A stretch of 64,000 nt of DNA. Origin: DAOPXV01 sp964551445. GTDB taxonomy: Bacteria > Muiribacteriota > UBA9980. Positions 45,059 to 54,449 of the stretch are shown here, piece by piece; position 1 is the first letter of the stretch, and each line of letters begins with the position of its first letter. The stretch spans positions 182,786-246,785 of the forward strand of contig CAZKCG010000003.1 of NCBI GenBank assembly GCA_964551445.1. Direction: 5' to 3'. Made by a program: the position numbers and the translations under genes. Below the pieces are notes generated by a model. The model searched no databases. It worked only from the letters and a program-made list of their open reading frames with translations, and was not told the DNA's origin.

Positions 45059-47515
45059 ATGTTTTCAAACATGAAACTGGCAAATAAGGTGATCATGGCG
45101 TTCATTTTATTAATCGCTATAACCTCTTTCGTCTGTTATTCCGGATTTAACGGCATGACTGACATCATGAAAGAAACTGACGACATCGCGAAAATTTTTC
45201 TTCCGAGCATTAAGTCCATACTCGAACTTCAAATTGCTCAGAGCAACATTACGGTTGGTGTACGTGGTCTGATCAACCGGAGAATGATGGCCGATCCGGC
45301 AATGGCAAAGGCGCAGATTGATTTCATTGAAACCAATTTCAAAGCCGCAGACGTCGCGTGGAAAATTTATGAACCGCTTCCGCAGGTCGAAAAAGAAACG
45401 AAGGTCTGGAATGAATTCATCCCTAAATGGAATGAATGGAAAAAAGGCGTCGAAGAAATAAAATCCTTTATAAGCGAAAAGGAAAAATTAACAGCAGCTG
45501 GTGTTAAGGTCGAAGACAATCGCGTAGTTGAACTCGACAGTAAAACATATAGCGCTTATATTAAATATGAAAAACTCGATGAAGAAATCGACAAAATGCT
45601 GAATGAAATATCCAGCATTAATGATCAAGGATCCACTAATTCGGTTAAAAAAGTTGACGCCGTATTCGAATCTTCAAAAAATAATATGTTATACGCGCTC
45701 GGGTTCGGAATATTCCTGGCGATCGTCACAGGATGGTTCCTGGCTCTTAATGTCAAAAATATCATTGACGGCCTTATTGAAGAATCAAAGAAACTCACCG
45801 AAGCCGCTGTGGGTGGCAAGCTTGACGCTCGCGGTGATCTTAGCAAAATAAATTTTGAATTCAGGGGAGTCGTCGAAGGTGTCAACAATACGCTCGATGC
45901 GGTTATCAAGCCTCTGAATGTGGCGGCGGAATACGTTGACAGGATATCGAAAGGCGACGTGCCGCAAAAGATAAGCGATGATTATAAAGGCGATTTCAAC
46001 GAGATCAAAAACAATCTGAATCAGTGTATCGATGCAATTAACTTCCTGGTGGCCGATACCATTACCCTCTCGAAAGCGGCAATCGAAGGAAAACTTGTCA
46101 CGCGTGCAGACGCTTCGAAACACCGGGGAGATTTCAAAAAGGTCGTCGAAGGAGTTAATAATACACTTGACGCAGTTATCGGACCTTTGAACGTGGCCGC
46201 CGAATGTGTAGATAAGATTTCCAAGGGTAACATTCCCGAAAAGATCACTGACAATTACAACGGCGACTTCAACACGATCAAGAACAATCTCAACCAGTGT
46301 ATCGATGCAGTTAACGCGCTTATAACCGACGCCAATATGCTGGCTCAAGCCGCCGTGGATGGCATGCTTCAGACAAGAGCCGATGCTTCGAAACACCAGG
46401 GAGATTTTCGCAGCGTGATCGAGGGGGTCAACATCACGCTCGACGCAGTTATCGGGCCGGTCAAAAAAGCCAGTGAATGCCTTCAGAAAATGGCAAATGG
46501 AAACCTTGATGTATGCTTTGACGGAGGCTATCAGGGCGATCATGCGACGCTTAAAAACGCGATCAACGATACACTCAATTCCATGAATGATATATTGAAC
46601 AAAGTTTCTGAAGCGGTCAAACAGGTAAATGTTGGCGCGAAACAGGTTTCCGACGCAAGCCAGTCGCTTTCAGAGGCTGCTACGGAATCGGCGAGTTCGC
46701 TCGAAGAAATCAGCGCATCAATGCATGAAATCAGCTCTCAGGCCAGACAGAACGCGGATAATGCGACGCAGGCGAACGGTCTCGCGTCTAACGTCAGATA
46801 TTCCGCCGATGAAGGAAATCATAAAATGTGCGATATGCAGAAGGCCATGGCAGCGATCAATGAATCAGCAACTAATGTCGCGAAAATCATAAAAGCGATA
46901 GACGAAATTGCCTTCCAGACGAATCTTCTCGCTCTTAACGCGGCCGTGGAAGCCGCGCGTGCCGGAAAACACGGAAAAGGATTCACGGTCGTAGCCGAGG
47001 AAGTTAGAAATCTCGCCCAGAGAAGCGCGAAGGCCGCAAAAGAAACGGCCGAAATGATTGAAAGCTCCATCAAAAAGGCCGGCGCAGGATCGAAGATTGC
47101 CGACGAAACGGCGAGATCGTTCGGCGAAATAGTGAACGGCGTCACGAAAGTGACTGATCTTGTAGGCGAAATAGCTTCGGCATCAAAGGAACAGGAACAT
47201 GGCGTATCCCTGGTCAATACCAACATCTCGCAGGTCGATAAAGCGACGCAGCAAAATACCGCGACGGCTGAAGAGGCAGCGGCAGCGAGTGAAGAACTTT
47301 CAGCACAGGCGGTCGAGCTTTCGGTAATGCTCAAACGTTTCAAACTCAAAAAAATTTCAGGGTCGGTCAATGCTTATGTTTCGCGCGAAAACAAGGCGGC
47401 GGGTCATGAAACATTCGAATCGCTGAATTACAATAAAAAAACTTTTCCCAAGCCGGAAATAAAAAAAATGATACTTAACACAGACGCTTATAATACTTTT
47501 AAGGACATAATATAG
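45059..47515 (+). CDS. Methyl-accepting chemotaxis protein with multiple HAMP domains (second copy)
   Basis: An 818-residue paralogue of the receptor at 39718, starting 15 bases after the CheA-like gene. It has membrane helices at about 7-27 and 205-225 and a four-helix-bundle sensor between them (NITVGVRGLINRRMM). HAMP repeats run from about 230 to 530. The AAE.VD.ISKG..P.KI...Y.GDFN unit is repeated at about 287 and 382, with a related module at about 460. The signalling tip EIAFQTNLLALNAAVEAARAGKHG lies at about 618-641. A 60-residue charged tail follows. The sensor domain differs from that of the first receptor, so the two probably read different signals into one kinase. Confidence 0.94.
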   Translation: MFSNMKLANKVIMAFILLIAITSFVCYSGFNGMTDIMKETDDIAKIFLPSIKSILELQIAQSNITVGVRGLINRRMMADPAMAKAQIDFIETNFKAADVAWKIYEPLPQVEKETKVWNEFIPKWNEWKKGVEEIKSFISEKEKLTAAGVKVEDNRVVELDSKTYSAYIKYEKLDEEIDKMLNEISSINDQGSTNSVKKVDAVFESSKNNMLYALGFGIFLAIVTGWFLALNVKNIIDGLIEESKKLTEAAVGGKLDARGDLSKINFEFRGVVEGVNNTLDAVIKPLNVAAEYVDRISKGDVPQKISDDYKGDFNEIKNNLNQCIDAINFLVADTITLSKAAIEGKLVTRADASKHRGDFKKVVEGVNNTLDAVIGPLNVAAECVDKISKGNIPEKITDNYNGDFNTIKNNLNQCIDAVNALITDANMLAQAAVDGMLQTRADASKHQGDFRSVIEGVNITLDAVIGPVKKASECLQKMANGNLDVCFDGGYQGDHATLKNAINDTLNSMNDILNKVSEAVKQVNVGAKQVSDASQSLSEAATESASSLEEISASMHEISSQARQNADNATQANGLASNVRYSADEGNHKMCDMQKAMAAINESATNVAKIIKAIDEIAFQTNLLALNAAVEAARAGKHGKGFTVVAEEVRNLAQRSAKAAKETAEMIESSIKKAGAGSKIADETARSFGEIVNGVTKVTDLVGEIASASKEQEHGVSLVNTNISQVDKATQQNTATAEEAAAASEELSAQAVELSVMLKRFKLKKISGSVNAYVSRENKAAGHETFESLNYNKKTFPKPEIKKMILNTDAYNTFKDII

Positions 47516-47570
47516 TTAGGCTATAAAGCGTGTGAAAAACCTTCAATATGTCAACACATAAATTTAAATA

Positions 47571-47903
47571 ATGGAGAAAAAACTAATGCTGTCTATCAAA
47601 GATGTTATTTTAGAATCAGAACCCATAGGCCTTTCCGAAAAAAGGACCGCGTTTACAACAGGCGGATCGGTAGAGATAGAAACGGGTGAAAAATACGAGG
47701 TCGGAAAAAAAAATTATCTTGGTCTGGAGCTTATTACCGTCGACATTTGCGAGATAGCGGGTGAAATATCAGAAAAACTTTCATCGGATGGCGTTAATAA
47801 ATATGTTTTTAAAATAACCGAGTGCGATGAAAAATTCGCCGCGTTACTTTCGCAGACGATAAAAGGCAGTCCTTGCAAAAACGGAGCGGGAATTAATAAT
47901 TGA
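47571..47903 (+). CDS. Small protein of unknown function in the chemosensory operon
   Basis: A 110-residue soluble protein I do not recognise. It has alternating strands (IKDVILESEPIGLSEKRTAF, SVEIETGEKYEVGKKNYLG) and a C-terminal helix ending in KGSPCKNGAGINN. The ATG at 47571 has no ribosome binding site, while the ATG at 47586 has GGAG nine bases upstream and may be the real start (105 residues). It lies 55 bases after the second receptor and its stop is 59 bases before the REC gene. An accessory role in this chemosensory system is inferred from position only. Confidence 0.55.
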   Translation: MEKKLMLSIKDVILESEPIGLSEKRTAFTTGGSVEIETGEKYEVGKKNYLGLELITVDICEIAGEISEKLSSDGVNKYVFKITECDEKFAALLSQTIKGSPCKNGAGINN

Positions 47904-47962
47904 AATACCACTTTTATCCAGCGCCAGCGAATAAAATCACACACGAAACGAGGCAATCAAAT

Positions 47963-48382
47963 ATGATACCAAAATTAAAAATATTTATCGTGGAAGACGA
48001 TCCCAGCTGCGCAAAATTGCTGAAAATATTTTTAACCTGCTTGAAATATGAAGTCCCGGGTTATGCTTCAACCGGCGAAAAAGCGATATTAACTACAAAA
48101 GAAATAAAGCCCGACATCATATTCATGGATATTATGCTTGCGGGCGAAATTAATGGTATCGAAGCCGCAAGACAAATTAAAAAGAACAATCCGAATGTAA
48201 TAATAATTTTCGCGTCGGCTTATGACGAACTTGAGACTGTTTCAAAAGCGATGGAAATCAGCCCTCTGGCCTTCATCGACAAGCCTTATGGGCTGGAAGA
48301 CATTCAAATCGTCATGCAGATGGTTGAAAATGTTTTCGCGACAAGATTTCAAAATTTATCAATAAATGATGAAGATCATTAA
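47963..48382 (+). CDS. Stand-alone REC response regulator (CheY-like)
   Basis: The frame opens earlier (47900), but the ATG at 47963, with GAGG upstream, matches its paralogue at 38525. It is a 139-residue REC domain: KIFIVEDDPSCAKLL, phospho-Asp in PDIIFMDIMLAGEINGIEA, IIIFASAYDE (the usual switch Thr/Ser is Ala-Ser here) and DKPYGLEDIQ. It is the last gene of the apparent chemosensory operon. Confidence 0.92.
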   Translation: MIPKLKIFIVEDDPSCAKLLKIFLTCLKYEVPGYASTGEKAILTTKEIKPDIIFMDIMLAGEINGIEAARQIKKNNPNVIIIFASAYDELETVSKAMEISPLAFIDKPYGLEDIQIVMQMVENVFATRFQNLSINDEDH

Positions 48383-48468
48383 CATTAAAGAATTGAAGGA
48401 TATAAGCGCTTCTCAATTGCTGCAAATTTTGATAATAACAATGATGTCAGCCAAAGGACGACAAAAGT

Positions 48469-50238
48469 ATGCCAAACAACATGAACATTTCAAACGACCC
48501 AAATGTCATTGATAAAACAGTCAGAAGAGTCTTTTGGCAGGCTGTTATTGTATGGACTTTGCTGATTATAGGGATCACTCTGAGAGATTATTATCAGATT
48601 TATCATGCTGAACTGAAAACGGCCACTGCCGTTGCTCTTGACAATTACAATAAAGATCTCATCTACAGGCGCTGGGTTTCCATGCAGGGCGGGGTATATG
48701 TGCCGGTATCGCCGGAAGTCCAGCCAAATCCATATCTGAAACACATCCCCGAACGGGATATTACCACTAATTCCGGGCGGCAGCTTACACTCGTAAATCC
48801 TGCATATTTGACCCGCCTGATACACGAACTCGGAAAAACTCAATACGGACTTCTTGGCCATATCACAAGTCTTAAGCCTATACGCTCGCTTAATGCATCC
48901 GACAAATGGGAAGAAAATGCGCTTCTACAGTTTGAAAAAGGTGACAGTGAAGTCGTTTCTCTGGAATTGAAGGACGACATATCGTATCTGCGCTTCATGC
49001 GGCCGCTGGCAACCGAGGATAGTTGCCTCAAATGTCATGCCGTTCAGGGATACAAAAAAGGCGATATACGAGGCGGAATCAGCATTGCCGTGCCATGGGC
49101 GCCATTTGGCGATCACATTATATCTCAAATGGTTACCGAATCATCTTCTCATGGGGTGATCTGGCTGATCGGAATAATCAGCATGATCATAATTTCCGGT
49201 CGTTTTCAAAAGAGCCTTCAAAAACAGGTACTATCCGATAATGCACTGCGGGAAAGCGAAGAACACTTCCGTATGCTTTTTGAAAAAGCGAATGAAGGAA
49301 TATTATATTTATCACAAAATACGGAAATGATTAAAGTAAATGAATCGTTAGCTAAAATGCATGGTTATAATATCGAACAAATGCAGAATATAAAATTACA
49401 AGAGCTTGACGTAGAAGGTCAGTCACAAATAGTTTCTGAAAGAATACGGCGTATTATGACCGACGAAAATCTTAAATTCGAAGTGAAACACTATCATAGT
49501 GACGGACATATCATCGACCTTGAAGTTTCATCATACCTGCTTTCTTTAAAAAATGAAAATTATGTCGTGATGTTTCACCACGACATCACCGAACGCAAAA
49601 GGGCCGGCGAAAAAATTAAAGCCCTTCTCGCGGAAAAAGAACTCTTGCTGAAAGAAGTCCACCACCGTATCAAAAATAATATGAATACTGTCTCTGGTCT
49701 TATGTTTTTACAGTTAGATACTTTAAAAGACCCATCAGCAATCGCGGCACTTAATGATGCCAGAAACCGTGTGATAAGTATGATGGTTTTATATGATAAA
49801 CTTTACCGTTCCAATAATTTCAAAGAATTATCGTTTGATGAATATTTCTCACCCCTTGTGGACGAAATTATCGATAATTTTCCGAATAAGGGAATAGTAA
49901 AGATAGAAAAAAATATCGATGATTTTATGATTGATGCTGAAAGATTGTCTTCTCTCGGAATTATTGTTAACGAAATCCTTACAAACATAATGAAATATGC
50001 TTTTGAAGGCAGGGACAAAGGATTGGTAACGGTATCCGCCATGGCATCGGAAAATCACTTGACAATAGCTATCTCGGACAACGGAATCGGAATTTCCGAA
50101 TCGATTGATATTGCCAATTTTGGCGGATTTGGATTTCAGCTTTTGGACATGATGACGCGACAGTTGCATGGCACAATAAAGATTGAGCGTGATAACGGAA
50201 CTAAATTCATTTTGGAATTTAAAAGGATAGTTGTATAA
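48469..50238 (+). CDS. Sensor kinase with c-type haem DUF3365 domain, PAS and HisKA_2
   Basis: A 589-residue protein. A membrane helix at about 20-40 and a periplasmic DUF3365/Tll0287-like domain to about 220 carry the c-haem motif SCLKCHAVQG near residue 187, followed by GDIRGGISIAVPWAPF. A second membrane helix lies at about 228-248, and PAS at about 265-380. HisKA_2 (LLKEVHHRIKNNMNTVSGL, phospho-His) and HATPase (NEILTNIMKYAFEG, DNGIGI) complete it. The CxxCH motif implies covalent haem attachment by a cytochrome c maturation system in the periplasm, so the probable inputs are redox state or small gases. No REC gene follows directly; the next gene is a hybrid kinase. Confidence 0.9.
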   Translation: MPNNMNISNDPNVIDKTVRRVFWQAVIVWTLLIIGITLRDYYQIYHAELKTATAVALDNYNKDLIYRRWVSMQGGVYVPVSPEVQPNPYLKHIPERDITTNSGRQLTLVNPAYLTRLIHELGKTQYGLLGHITSLKPIRSLNASDKWEENALLQFEKGDSEVVSLELKDDISYLRFMRPLATEDSCLKCHAVQGYKKGDIRGGISIAVPWAPFGDHIISQMVTESSSHGVIWLIGIISMIIISGRFQKSLQKQVLSDNALRESEEHFRMLFEKANEGILYLSQNTEMIKVNESLAKMHGYNIEQMQNIKLQELDVEGQSQIVSERIRRIMTDENLKFEVKHYHSDGHIIDLEVSSYLLSLKNENYVVMFHHDITERKRAGEKIKALLAEKELLLKEVHHRIKNNMNTVSGLMFLQLDTLKDPSAIAALNDARNRVISMMVLYDKLYRSNNFKELSFDEYFSPLVDEIIDNFPNKGIVKIEKNIDDFMIDAERLSSLGIIVNEILTNIMKYAFEGRDKGLVTVSAMASENHLTIAISDNGIGISESIDIANFGGFGFQLLDMMTRQLHGTIKIERDNGTKFILEFKRIVV

Positions 50239-50423
50239 TATGAAAAAGCTTAATACGTTTCAGAATAACGACTCATTACATAGGGACGGTTCGCATCAAT
50301 GAAGTTACAAAAATAGAGCAGATCATGAAAAATTCATAGACATGTTCGAGTCTATAAATGAAAATGTTTATTGTGCAACGAATTATCCTGATTTATTTCT
50401 TGAAGAAATTGAGGATTTTGACT

Positions 50424-52733
50424 ATGAATACAAAAGATGAAATCATCGAGATGCTGCAAAGAGAAATAGCGGCATTGAAGGAAGAAAATAAAAAGCTGAG
50501 CGCTATTATCGATAAAATTCCGGCATCCATCGTTATTACGAATTCAGCCGGAAACATTGAGTTCGTAAATCCATATTTTTCAAAGTTAACCGGATATTCT
50601 TCCGATGAAGTTTTGGGAAAAAATCCGCGCATTATGAAATCAGGATATCATCTCGAGGACATATACAAGGAATTATGGAATTCAATACTTTCAGGAAAAG
50701 TCTGGGAAGGGGAATTATGCAATAAAAAAAAGAACGGCGAATTATACTGGGAACAGGCTAATATCGCTCCGATCAGAAACGAACCGGGAGTGATAACCAA
50801 TTATGTCGGAATTAAATTCGATATTACAGCAAAAAAGAAAGCGCTTGACGATCTCGACACCGCGAAAAAATTTACCGACATTCTCATAGATAATGCCAAT
50901 GTAATGATCGTCGGCATAAACAACGATGGAAATGTAATTATATTCAACAAAGCGGCCGAAAGAATTTCCGGTTATGAAAGCCAGGAGATAATAGGCACGA
51001 ACTGGCTGGGGAAATTATTTCCCCAAAAATTTTTCGGCGGCAATTGGCACAATATCAAAGAAGTGATAATGAACTCCGACATTCCTTCTTCCTTCGAAGA
51101 TATCCTTTTGGCGAAGTCGGGTGAGGAAAAAATCATATCATGGCAAAATACCACTTTGATCGATAATGGATCACGGATAATTCATATTTCCTTCGGGATC
51201 GACATAACCTATAAAAAAGAAGCGGAGAAAAAACTTCAGGACAGCGAAACAAAATTTAAAAAACTGATTCATAACACAGGTGACGTTTTTGCGATTGTCG
51301 GCAAAGATTTAAAAATAAAATTCATCAGCAATTCCGTAGAGCGGATTACGGGATTTACGGTTGAAGAAAGCCTCGGTGAAAATATTTTTGATATAGTGCA
51401 TCCGGAAGACATTTCCGCCATCAGGGATTTGATAAAAAAAGGCATTGACGTCGAAAATTTCGTTGAAATTATCGAATACAGAAGAAAATGCAAGGACGGA
51501 AGATATATTTACGCGGAGTCGGTCATTCAAAATTTATTCCATGACGATTTAATACGCGGAGTGTTGATCAATTCGAGAGATATAACCGAACGCAAACAAA
51601 ACGAGATGAAGCTGGAGGAATTGAACGCTACGAAGGACAAACTGTTTTCCATCATTGCGCATGACCTCAGAGGGCCTATCGGCAATTCAGCACTGTTCCT
51701 GGAAATGCTGGCGGATGAACAGATAAATTTTGATTTGGAAGAAAAAAATATTCTTTTGAATGAAAATATCAAATCGTTGAAAAACACGAGAAAACTTCTC
51801 GAAAATCTTCTCGATTGGGCAAGAAGCCAGAAAAACGATATCAGAATCGAAAGAAAAAGCATCAATATTAAAATGCTCGTGCGTGAAGGCTGTGATGTTT
51901 TAAAAATGCAGGCCGCGATAAAAAAAATAAACCTTTCATGCCATGCCGAGGAAGATTTGAACATAATTGCCGACGAGCGAATGATAATAACAGTTATGCG
52001 CAACCTTGTATCGAACGCGATAAAATACAGTTATGAAAACGGGAATGTCAGCGTAACCGCCTGGAGAGAAAACGATAAAGTAAATATTTCCGTCAACGAC
52101 GACGGAACAGGCATGGATCGTGAAAAGATCCAAAAACTTTTTAAAATCACGAACGACGTCAGCACGCAAGGAACGAAGGGCGAAACAGGGACTGGTTTCG
52201 GGCTGATACTTTGCCAGGAATTTATCGATAAAAATAACGGTAAAATATGGGTGAATAGCGAACCAGGAAAAGGAAGCTCCTTTATAATGCAATTTCCCGC
52301 AGATAAAACAAATGAATTTCAAGGAAAACCCGGAAATGAAGAATTCGTTCAAGCATGTCCGAAAATTGCCGGGTTGTTCAATATTCTCGTTGTCGAAGAT
52401 GACGAAGGCACAAGACGCCTTGTTAAAAAAATCCTCAAGACGAGAGGCTGGAAAATGAAATTCGCGAACAATGGCCGCGAAGCGATCGAGGTTTATAAAA
52501 ATGAAAGCTTCGACGTCTTGCTTATGGATATCCATATGCCTGTGATGGATGGTATTTGCGCCACGAATGAGATAAGAAAATTAGAAATGAAAACCGGCCG
52601 CAAAACGCCCATAATAGCGTTTACGACCTGTAATTCGCGCGAGGAAATAGAAAATTATCTTAAAAACGGATTCGATGATTTTGCGTCAAAGCCCGTAAAT
52701 ATAAATGAACTTCATGAAAAAATAGAAAAATAG
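50424..52733 (+). CDS. Soluble hybrid kinase: PAS-PAS-PAS-HisKA-HATPase-REC
   Basis: The frame opens at 50358, but the ATG at 50424, with GAGG upstream, begins a coiled coil (LQREIAALKEENKKLSAI) leading into PAS1 and is the likelier start (769 residues). Three PAS domains (from about 30, 155 and 285) are followed by HisKA (KLFSIIAHDLRGPIGNS, phospho-His) and HATPase (NLVSNAIKYS, DDGTGM, GTGFGLILCQEFI). A C-terminal REC carries LVVEDDEGTRRL, phospho-Asp in DVLLMDIHMPVMDG and ASKPVNI. It has no membrane segment and is a cytosolic sensor. Confidence 0.92.
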   Translation: MNTKDEIIEMLQREIAALKEENKKLSAIIDKIPASIVITNSAGNIEFVNPYFSKLTGYSSDEVLGKNPRIMKSGYHLEDIYKELWNSILSGKVWEGELCNKKKNGELYWEQANIAPIRNEPGVITNYVGIKFDITAKKKALDDLDTAKKFTDILIDNANVMIVGINNDGNVIIFNKAAERISGYESQEIIGTNWLGKLFPQKFFGGNWHNIKEVIMNSDIPSSFEDILLAKSGEEKIISWQNTTLIDNGSRIIHISFGIDITYKKEAEKKLQDSETKFKKLIHNTGDVFAIVGKDLKIKFISNSVERITGFTVEESLGENIFDIVHPEDISAIRDLIKKGIDVENFVEIIEYRRKCKDGRYIYAESVIQNLFHDDLIRGVLINSRDITERKQNEMKLEELNATKDKLFSIIAHDLRGPIGNSALFLEMLADEQINFDLEEKNILLNENIKSLKNTRKLLENLLDWARSQKNDIRIERKSINIKMLVREGCDVLKMQAAIKKINLSCHAEEDLNIIADERMIITVMRNLVSNAIKYSYENGNVSVTAWRENDKVNISVNDDGTGMDREKIQKLFKITNDVSTQGTKGETGTGFGLILCQEFIDKNNGKIWVNSEPGKGSSFIMQFPADKTNEFQGKPGNEEFVQACPKIAGLFNILVVEDDEGTRRLVKKILKTRGWKMKFANNGREAIEVYKNESFDVLLMDIHMPVMDGICATNEIRKLEMKTGRKTPIIAFTTCNSREEIENYLKNGFDDFASKPVNINELHEKIEK

Positions 52734-53480
52734 ACTTTAAGGTCAGGCAGCCGTGAATTTGCAGGTGAATCAAATAAGAACGAAAAATAGCGGTAAGAAG
52801 GGCCATATACGATGGCGACGTATTAATTTCAATAAAGAGAACATCGTTTTCGGATTTGGATTTTCAACTTCACATCTAAAATTATGATATTTAAATTAAA
52901 TCATCCGGGTCCGCATGTCGGCTCGGATTTAAGGCTTTCCTGAAATCATTCAATATGGTTGTTCCAGCAACGAACTGATTGACGATACCCTCTAAATAAA
53001 GTGTTTTAGGTTGACCGCCGCCCCCGCGGAAAGGGAAGGTCGCCTCCTTGCTATCCATGGCATCGGCGGCACTTCCAACCTCGTGTTGGTCGCGCAAAAG
53101 ACTGTGGCTTGCGCGCGAGGAAAGTCTTTTCCCCGCTACATAGTGATGAAACTCCATTTGAATCTCAGATCCAGTTAATTTTTCTCTTGACTTCTTTGAA
53201 TATTTTATCTACAATAATATTATAAGTATTAACAAGAAGCCTTATGCAGTGCAAATCTTCATGGAAATGTCAGCTGACATCTGTTGCCGGTTACATATCC
53301 CATTTTAAAACTCATTTATTACGAATTATGAATATGTTGCATCATAAAGTAATCTTAAACAAACAAATATGCGGAAATAATAATATGGTGTTTTCGAAAA
53401 TATAAAAGCCTTCTAAAATGGTTTTATCAAACAATTGTTAGTTTATTTTTATACAGTCTGGCTATAAGAAGGAATTTGCC
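52734..53480. other. 747-bp intergenic region with a GC-rich island and a duplicated promoter
   Basis: No recognisable gene. On the minus strand an 88-codon frame (52891-53157) covers a segment about 53010-53140 that is more GC-rich than its surroundings, but it has no ribosome binding site. The right part holds the promoter at 53187-53215 and a perfect 14-bp palindrome ATGTCAGCTGACAT at 53267-53280. It leaves a 5' leader of about 260 bases before the first PhnD-like gene. Confidence 0.6.
53187..53215 (+). promoter_or_regulatory. Promoter of the PhnD-like/kinase operon; copy of the 32056 promoter
   Basis: TTGACT at 53187-53192, 17 bases, TACAAT at 53210-53215. The stretch CTTGACTTCTTTGAATATTT and its continuation differ from 32055-32084 at one position. 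Confidence 0.78.
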
Positions 53481-54416
53481 ATGTTTAAAAATGTGAAAGT
53501 TGGCTCGCATTTGGCATTATGGCTCAGTCTTGCACTGGCTTTAGTGTGGATGATTTCAATCTGCAAGCGGGAGCCGCAAAGCGCCGGGCCAAAATACGGT
53601 GACTCTTCACCGTTTCAAACAACCCTTGTCTATCATTTTGCCGTACACCCGCTTTATAATCCTACCAGGATGATGCAAGCATATCAGCCGCTGTTGGATT
53701 ATTTGAACGAGAGAATGAAAGGGACGCGACTCGTCCTTGAAGCATCCAGAGATTACGCCGACTTCGAGAAAAAATATAAAGCCGGAAACCCCGAATTTAT
53801 TCTTCCGAATCCCTGGCAGACCATTCAGGCGATGAAGACCGGATACGGCGTCATAGCCGAAGCCGGAGACCCGAAAGATTTCAAAGGCATATTCATAGTT
53901 CGAAAAGACGGCGGCATCGAAAAGCCCTCGGATCTGAAAGGCAAGGCAGTAAGCTATCCTTCAGCCACGGCGCTTGCGGCCTGCATCATGCCGCAATATT
54001 TTCTCCACAAACATGGTGTCGATGTCGGAAGGGATATCGAAAACCGTTATGTCGGTTCACAGGAATCTTCCATAATGAACGTCTATTTGAAAAAAACGAC
54101 CGCCGGGGCGACCTGGCCGCCGCCGTGGAGGGTCTTTCAGAAAAGCAATCCCGGGGAAGCCTCGGAATTGAAAGTAATATGGGAAACCGAACCATTTATC
54201 AATAATTCTGTCATGGTACGCGACGATATACCGCAAAACATTCGGGATCAGGTTCAAAAATTCCTGTTCGGGCTTCATGAGACCGAACAGGGAAAAGCCG
54301 TGCTTGCGGGTATGGAAACCGAACGCTTTATACCCGCCTCGGACAGGGACTATTATACGGTAAGAGACTATGTAGAGCGTTTTGAAAAAGAAGTGCGAAA
54401 GGTAGAAATAAAATAA
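53481..54416 (+). CDS. PhnD-like periplasmic substrate-binding protein
   Basis: A 311-residue protein anchored by an N-terminal hydrophobic helix (LALWLSLALALVWMISI). The mature part is of the phosphate/phosphite/phosphonate-binding PhnD type: PLYNPTRMMQAYQPLLDYLNER, FILPNPWQTIQAMKTGYGV, GIFIVRKDGGIEKPSDLKGK and VSYPSATALAACIM. No ABC permease or ATPase gene is near. It is followed after 33 bases by a paralogue and then by a translationally coupled sensor kinase, so it more probably presents ligand to the kinase than to a transporter. The ligand is not readable from the sequence. Confidence 0.88.
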   Translation: MFKNVKVGSHLALWLSLALALVWMISICKREPQSAGPKYGDSSPFQTTLVYHFAVHPLYNPTRMMQAYQPLLDYLNERMKGTRLVLEASRDYADFEKKYKAGNPEFILPNPWQTIQAMKTGYGVIAEAGDPKDFKGIFIVRKDGGIEKPSDLKGKAVSYPSATALAACIMPQYFLHKHGVDVGRDIENRYVGSQESSIMNVYLKKTTAGATWPPPWRVFQKSNPGEASELKVIWETEPFINNSVMVRDDIPQNIRDQVQKFLFGLHETEQGKAVLAGMETERFIPASDRDYYTVRDYVERFEKEVRKVEIK

Positions 54417-54449
54417 AAATTATGGCTCTCCGCCGAGGAGACATTTGTT

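Noticed and set aside
45785..46543. 252-codon open frame on the minus strand inside the second MCP gene
   Set aside because: It is antisense to a clearly coding receptor gene, has no recognisable motif and follows from the codon pattern of the repeated HAMP units.
52891..53157. 88-codon minus-strand frame as a real gene
   Set aside because: No ribosome binding site, no motif, and composition unlike the neighbours; kept only as a possible fragment within the intergenic entry.
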